In this document: positions 14,471-15,285 of the stretch, one piece after another
Layout of the letters: each line of letters opens with the position of its first letter
Position numbering within the stretch: the stretch's first letter is position 1
Assembly (NCBI GenBank): GCA_964548905.1
Contig: CAZJTL010000128.1
Coordinates: 1 to 15,285, forward strand
Length of the DNA stretch: 15,285 nt
Source of the DNA: CAZJTL01 sp964548905
Lineage (GTDB): Bacteria > Cyanobacteriota > Cyanobacteriia > Cyanobacteriales > Xenococcaceae
Reading direction: 5' to 3'
The notes under the pieces: model-generated
Databases searched by the model: none
What the model was told of the DNA's origin: nothing
What the model saw: the letters and a program-made list of their open reading frames with translations, nothing else
Made by a program: the position numbers and the translations under genes

Positions 14471-15285
14471 ATGTTTTATCGTAAAAAATTAATTGAAGTT
14501 TCCTTACCTTTGGAAGCAATTAATCAAGAATCAGCCAGAGAAAAATCGATAAGACATGGACATCCATCTACGCTACATTTATGGTGGGCAAGACGACCTC
14601 TAGCAGCTTGTCGGGCAGTATTATTCGCTTCATTGGTAGACGATCCATCAGAACATCGCGATAAGTTTCCGACAGAAGAAGAACAAAGAAAAGAACGTCA
14701 AAGATTACACGATTTAATTGGTCGAATTGAGAATCTTGAAACTAAAAATAAATCTACCCAAACTGTTCGTGGTTTGGTGTCTTGGGATGATATTAAGGTA
14801 GGGGCGAATGGCAATTCGCCCATCATTGAAGAAGCACAGAAAGAAATTGCTCGTTGTTTGGCTTGGGAACAAGGCGACGAACCACCAACAAAATCTGAAG
14901 AAGTAAGAGAATATTTACGTAAGTATGCACCACCAGTTTACGATCCTTTCTGTGGTGGTGGTTCGATACCTTTGGAAGCACAAAGATTGGGATTAGAAGC
15001 GCATGGAAGCGATCTAAATCCAGTGGCAGTTTTGATTACTAAAGCATTAATTGAAATTCCCCCAAAGTTTGCTAATCAACCACCAGTTAATCCAGAAGCG
15101 CAGCAGAAAAAGAATTTAAACGCATGGCATGGCGCACAGGGTTTAGCGGAGGATGTGCGCTATTACGGCAAGTGGATGCGAGATGAAGCCCAAAAACGTA
15201 TTGGGCATTTATATCCCAAGGTTTACCTCACCCCCCAGCCCCCTCTCCTAAAAGGCGCTACCGTGTACACACAAGTTAAAGTAAA
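14471..15285 (+). CDS. DUF1156 domain DNA methyltransferase, N-terminal part (runs off the window)
   Basis: The first 271 codons of a predicted adenine-specific DNA methylase with an N-terminal DUF1156 domain. DUF1156 signature HPSTLHLWWARRP is at residues 31-43. The SAM-binding motif I appears as DPFCGGG at 158-164, followed by SDLNPVAVLITKA; the catalytic (D/N)PP(Y/F) motif would lie beyond the right edge. The frame is open throughout. Two loops hold repeat-derived peptides (110-117 and about 252-262). DUF1156 methylases are known in antiphage islands together with SNF2/DUF3883 helicases and DUF499 ATPases, which fits the helicase 1.4 kb upstream. The ATG at 14471 starts the family-typical sequence MFYRKKLIEVSLPLEAIN. 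Confidence 0.85.
   Translation, partial: MFYRKKLIEVSLPLEAINQESAREKSIRHGHPSTLHLWWARRPLAACRAVLFASLVDDPSEHRDKFPTEEEQRKERQRLHDLIGRIENLETKNKSTQTVRGLVSWDDIKVGANGNSPIIEEAQKEIARCLAWEQGDEPPTKSEEVREYLRKYAPPVYDPFCGGGSIPLEAQRLGLEAHGSDLNPVAVLITKALIEIPPKFANQPPVNPEAQQKKNLNAWHGAQGLAEDVRYYGKWMRDEAQKRIGHLYPKVYLTPQPPLLKGATVYTQVKV
14798..14821 (+). repeat. Palindromic interspersed repeat inside the methylase coding sequence
   Basis: GTA followed by GGGGCGAAT, a GGCA loop and ATTCGCCC: a perfect 8-bp stem (GGGCGAAT 14802-14809 with ATTCGCCC 14814-14821) and 4-base loop. This GTAGGGGCGAAT...ATTCGCCC pattern is, from memory, a common short repeat of cyanobacterial intergenic DNA. Here it is read in frame as VGANGNSP in the loop after VSWDDI. 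Confidence 0.65.
15224..15257 (+). repeat. CCCCCCAGCCCCCTCTCC-type interspersed repeat inside the methylase
   Basis: The C-rich tract read here as YLTPQPPLLKG matches a repeat arm very common in cyanobacterial genomes, usually facing a GAGAGGGGGCTGGGGG partner. No partner arm is seen before the window ends. It stays in frame, placed after the conserved GHLYPKV segment of the methylase. Confidence 0.65.

Overview
The window looks cyanobacterial. Copies of GCGATCGC/GCGATCG (the HIP1 octamer and near versions) are scattered through most genes, the intergenic gaps carry strict 7-nt tandem repeats (STRR type), and several families are typical of cyanobacteria: Uma2, DUF29, a peptidase-containing ABC exporter with HlyD partner, and the HMA2-type metal protein. 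I cannot name the genus.

Positions 1-6315, all on the minus strand, form a metal-homeostasis block. Transcription runs leftward: a split FeoB (GTPase subunit, then membrane subunit), FeoA, and a YwiC-like membrane protein; then, after a repeat-bearing gap, an HMA2-domain membrane protein, a DmeF-like CDF efflux pump, and a P-type metal ATPase. The feo genes are joined by two ATGA overlaps and look intact. The CDF and ATPase genes are damaged: one deletion junction fuses them and a second removes the catalytic core of the ATPase.

Positions 6316-7012 hold no recognisable gene, only a heptamer repeat array and a possible regulatory direct repeat. On the plus strand follow a 47-residue small ORF, a C39-peptidase ABC exporter with an in-frame loss of most of its membrane domain, and an intact HlyD-type adaptor. 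A telomere-like heptamer array supplies the stop codon of the exporter and runs almost to the adaptor start. A 384-bp internally deleted IS1634-like element, with 16-bp terminal inverted repeats and a TTTAA target duplication, closes this block.

Positions 10712-15285 (plus strand) look like a defence-type module: an SNF2 helicase with a C-terminal DUF3883 domain (broken by a deletion that removes its second helicase lobe and shifts frame), a Uma2 PD-(D/E)XK-fold protein, a DUF29 protein, and the start of a DUF1156 DNA methyltransferase that runs off the right edge. The methyltransferase carries two interspersed repeats read in frame as protein.

The strongest overall pattern is that at least five coding units (ATPase, CDF, ABC exporter, transposase, helicase) each carry clean internal or terminal deletions, while neighbouring genes are intact. 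Either this is a locus under active deletional decay, or the assembly or DNA amplification produced deletion chimeras. Resequencing across the junctions separates the two.
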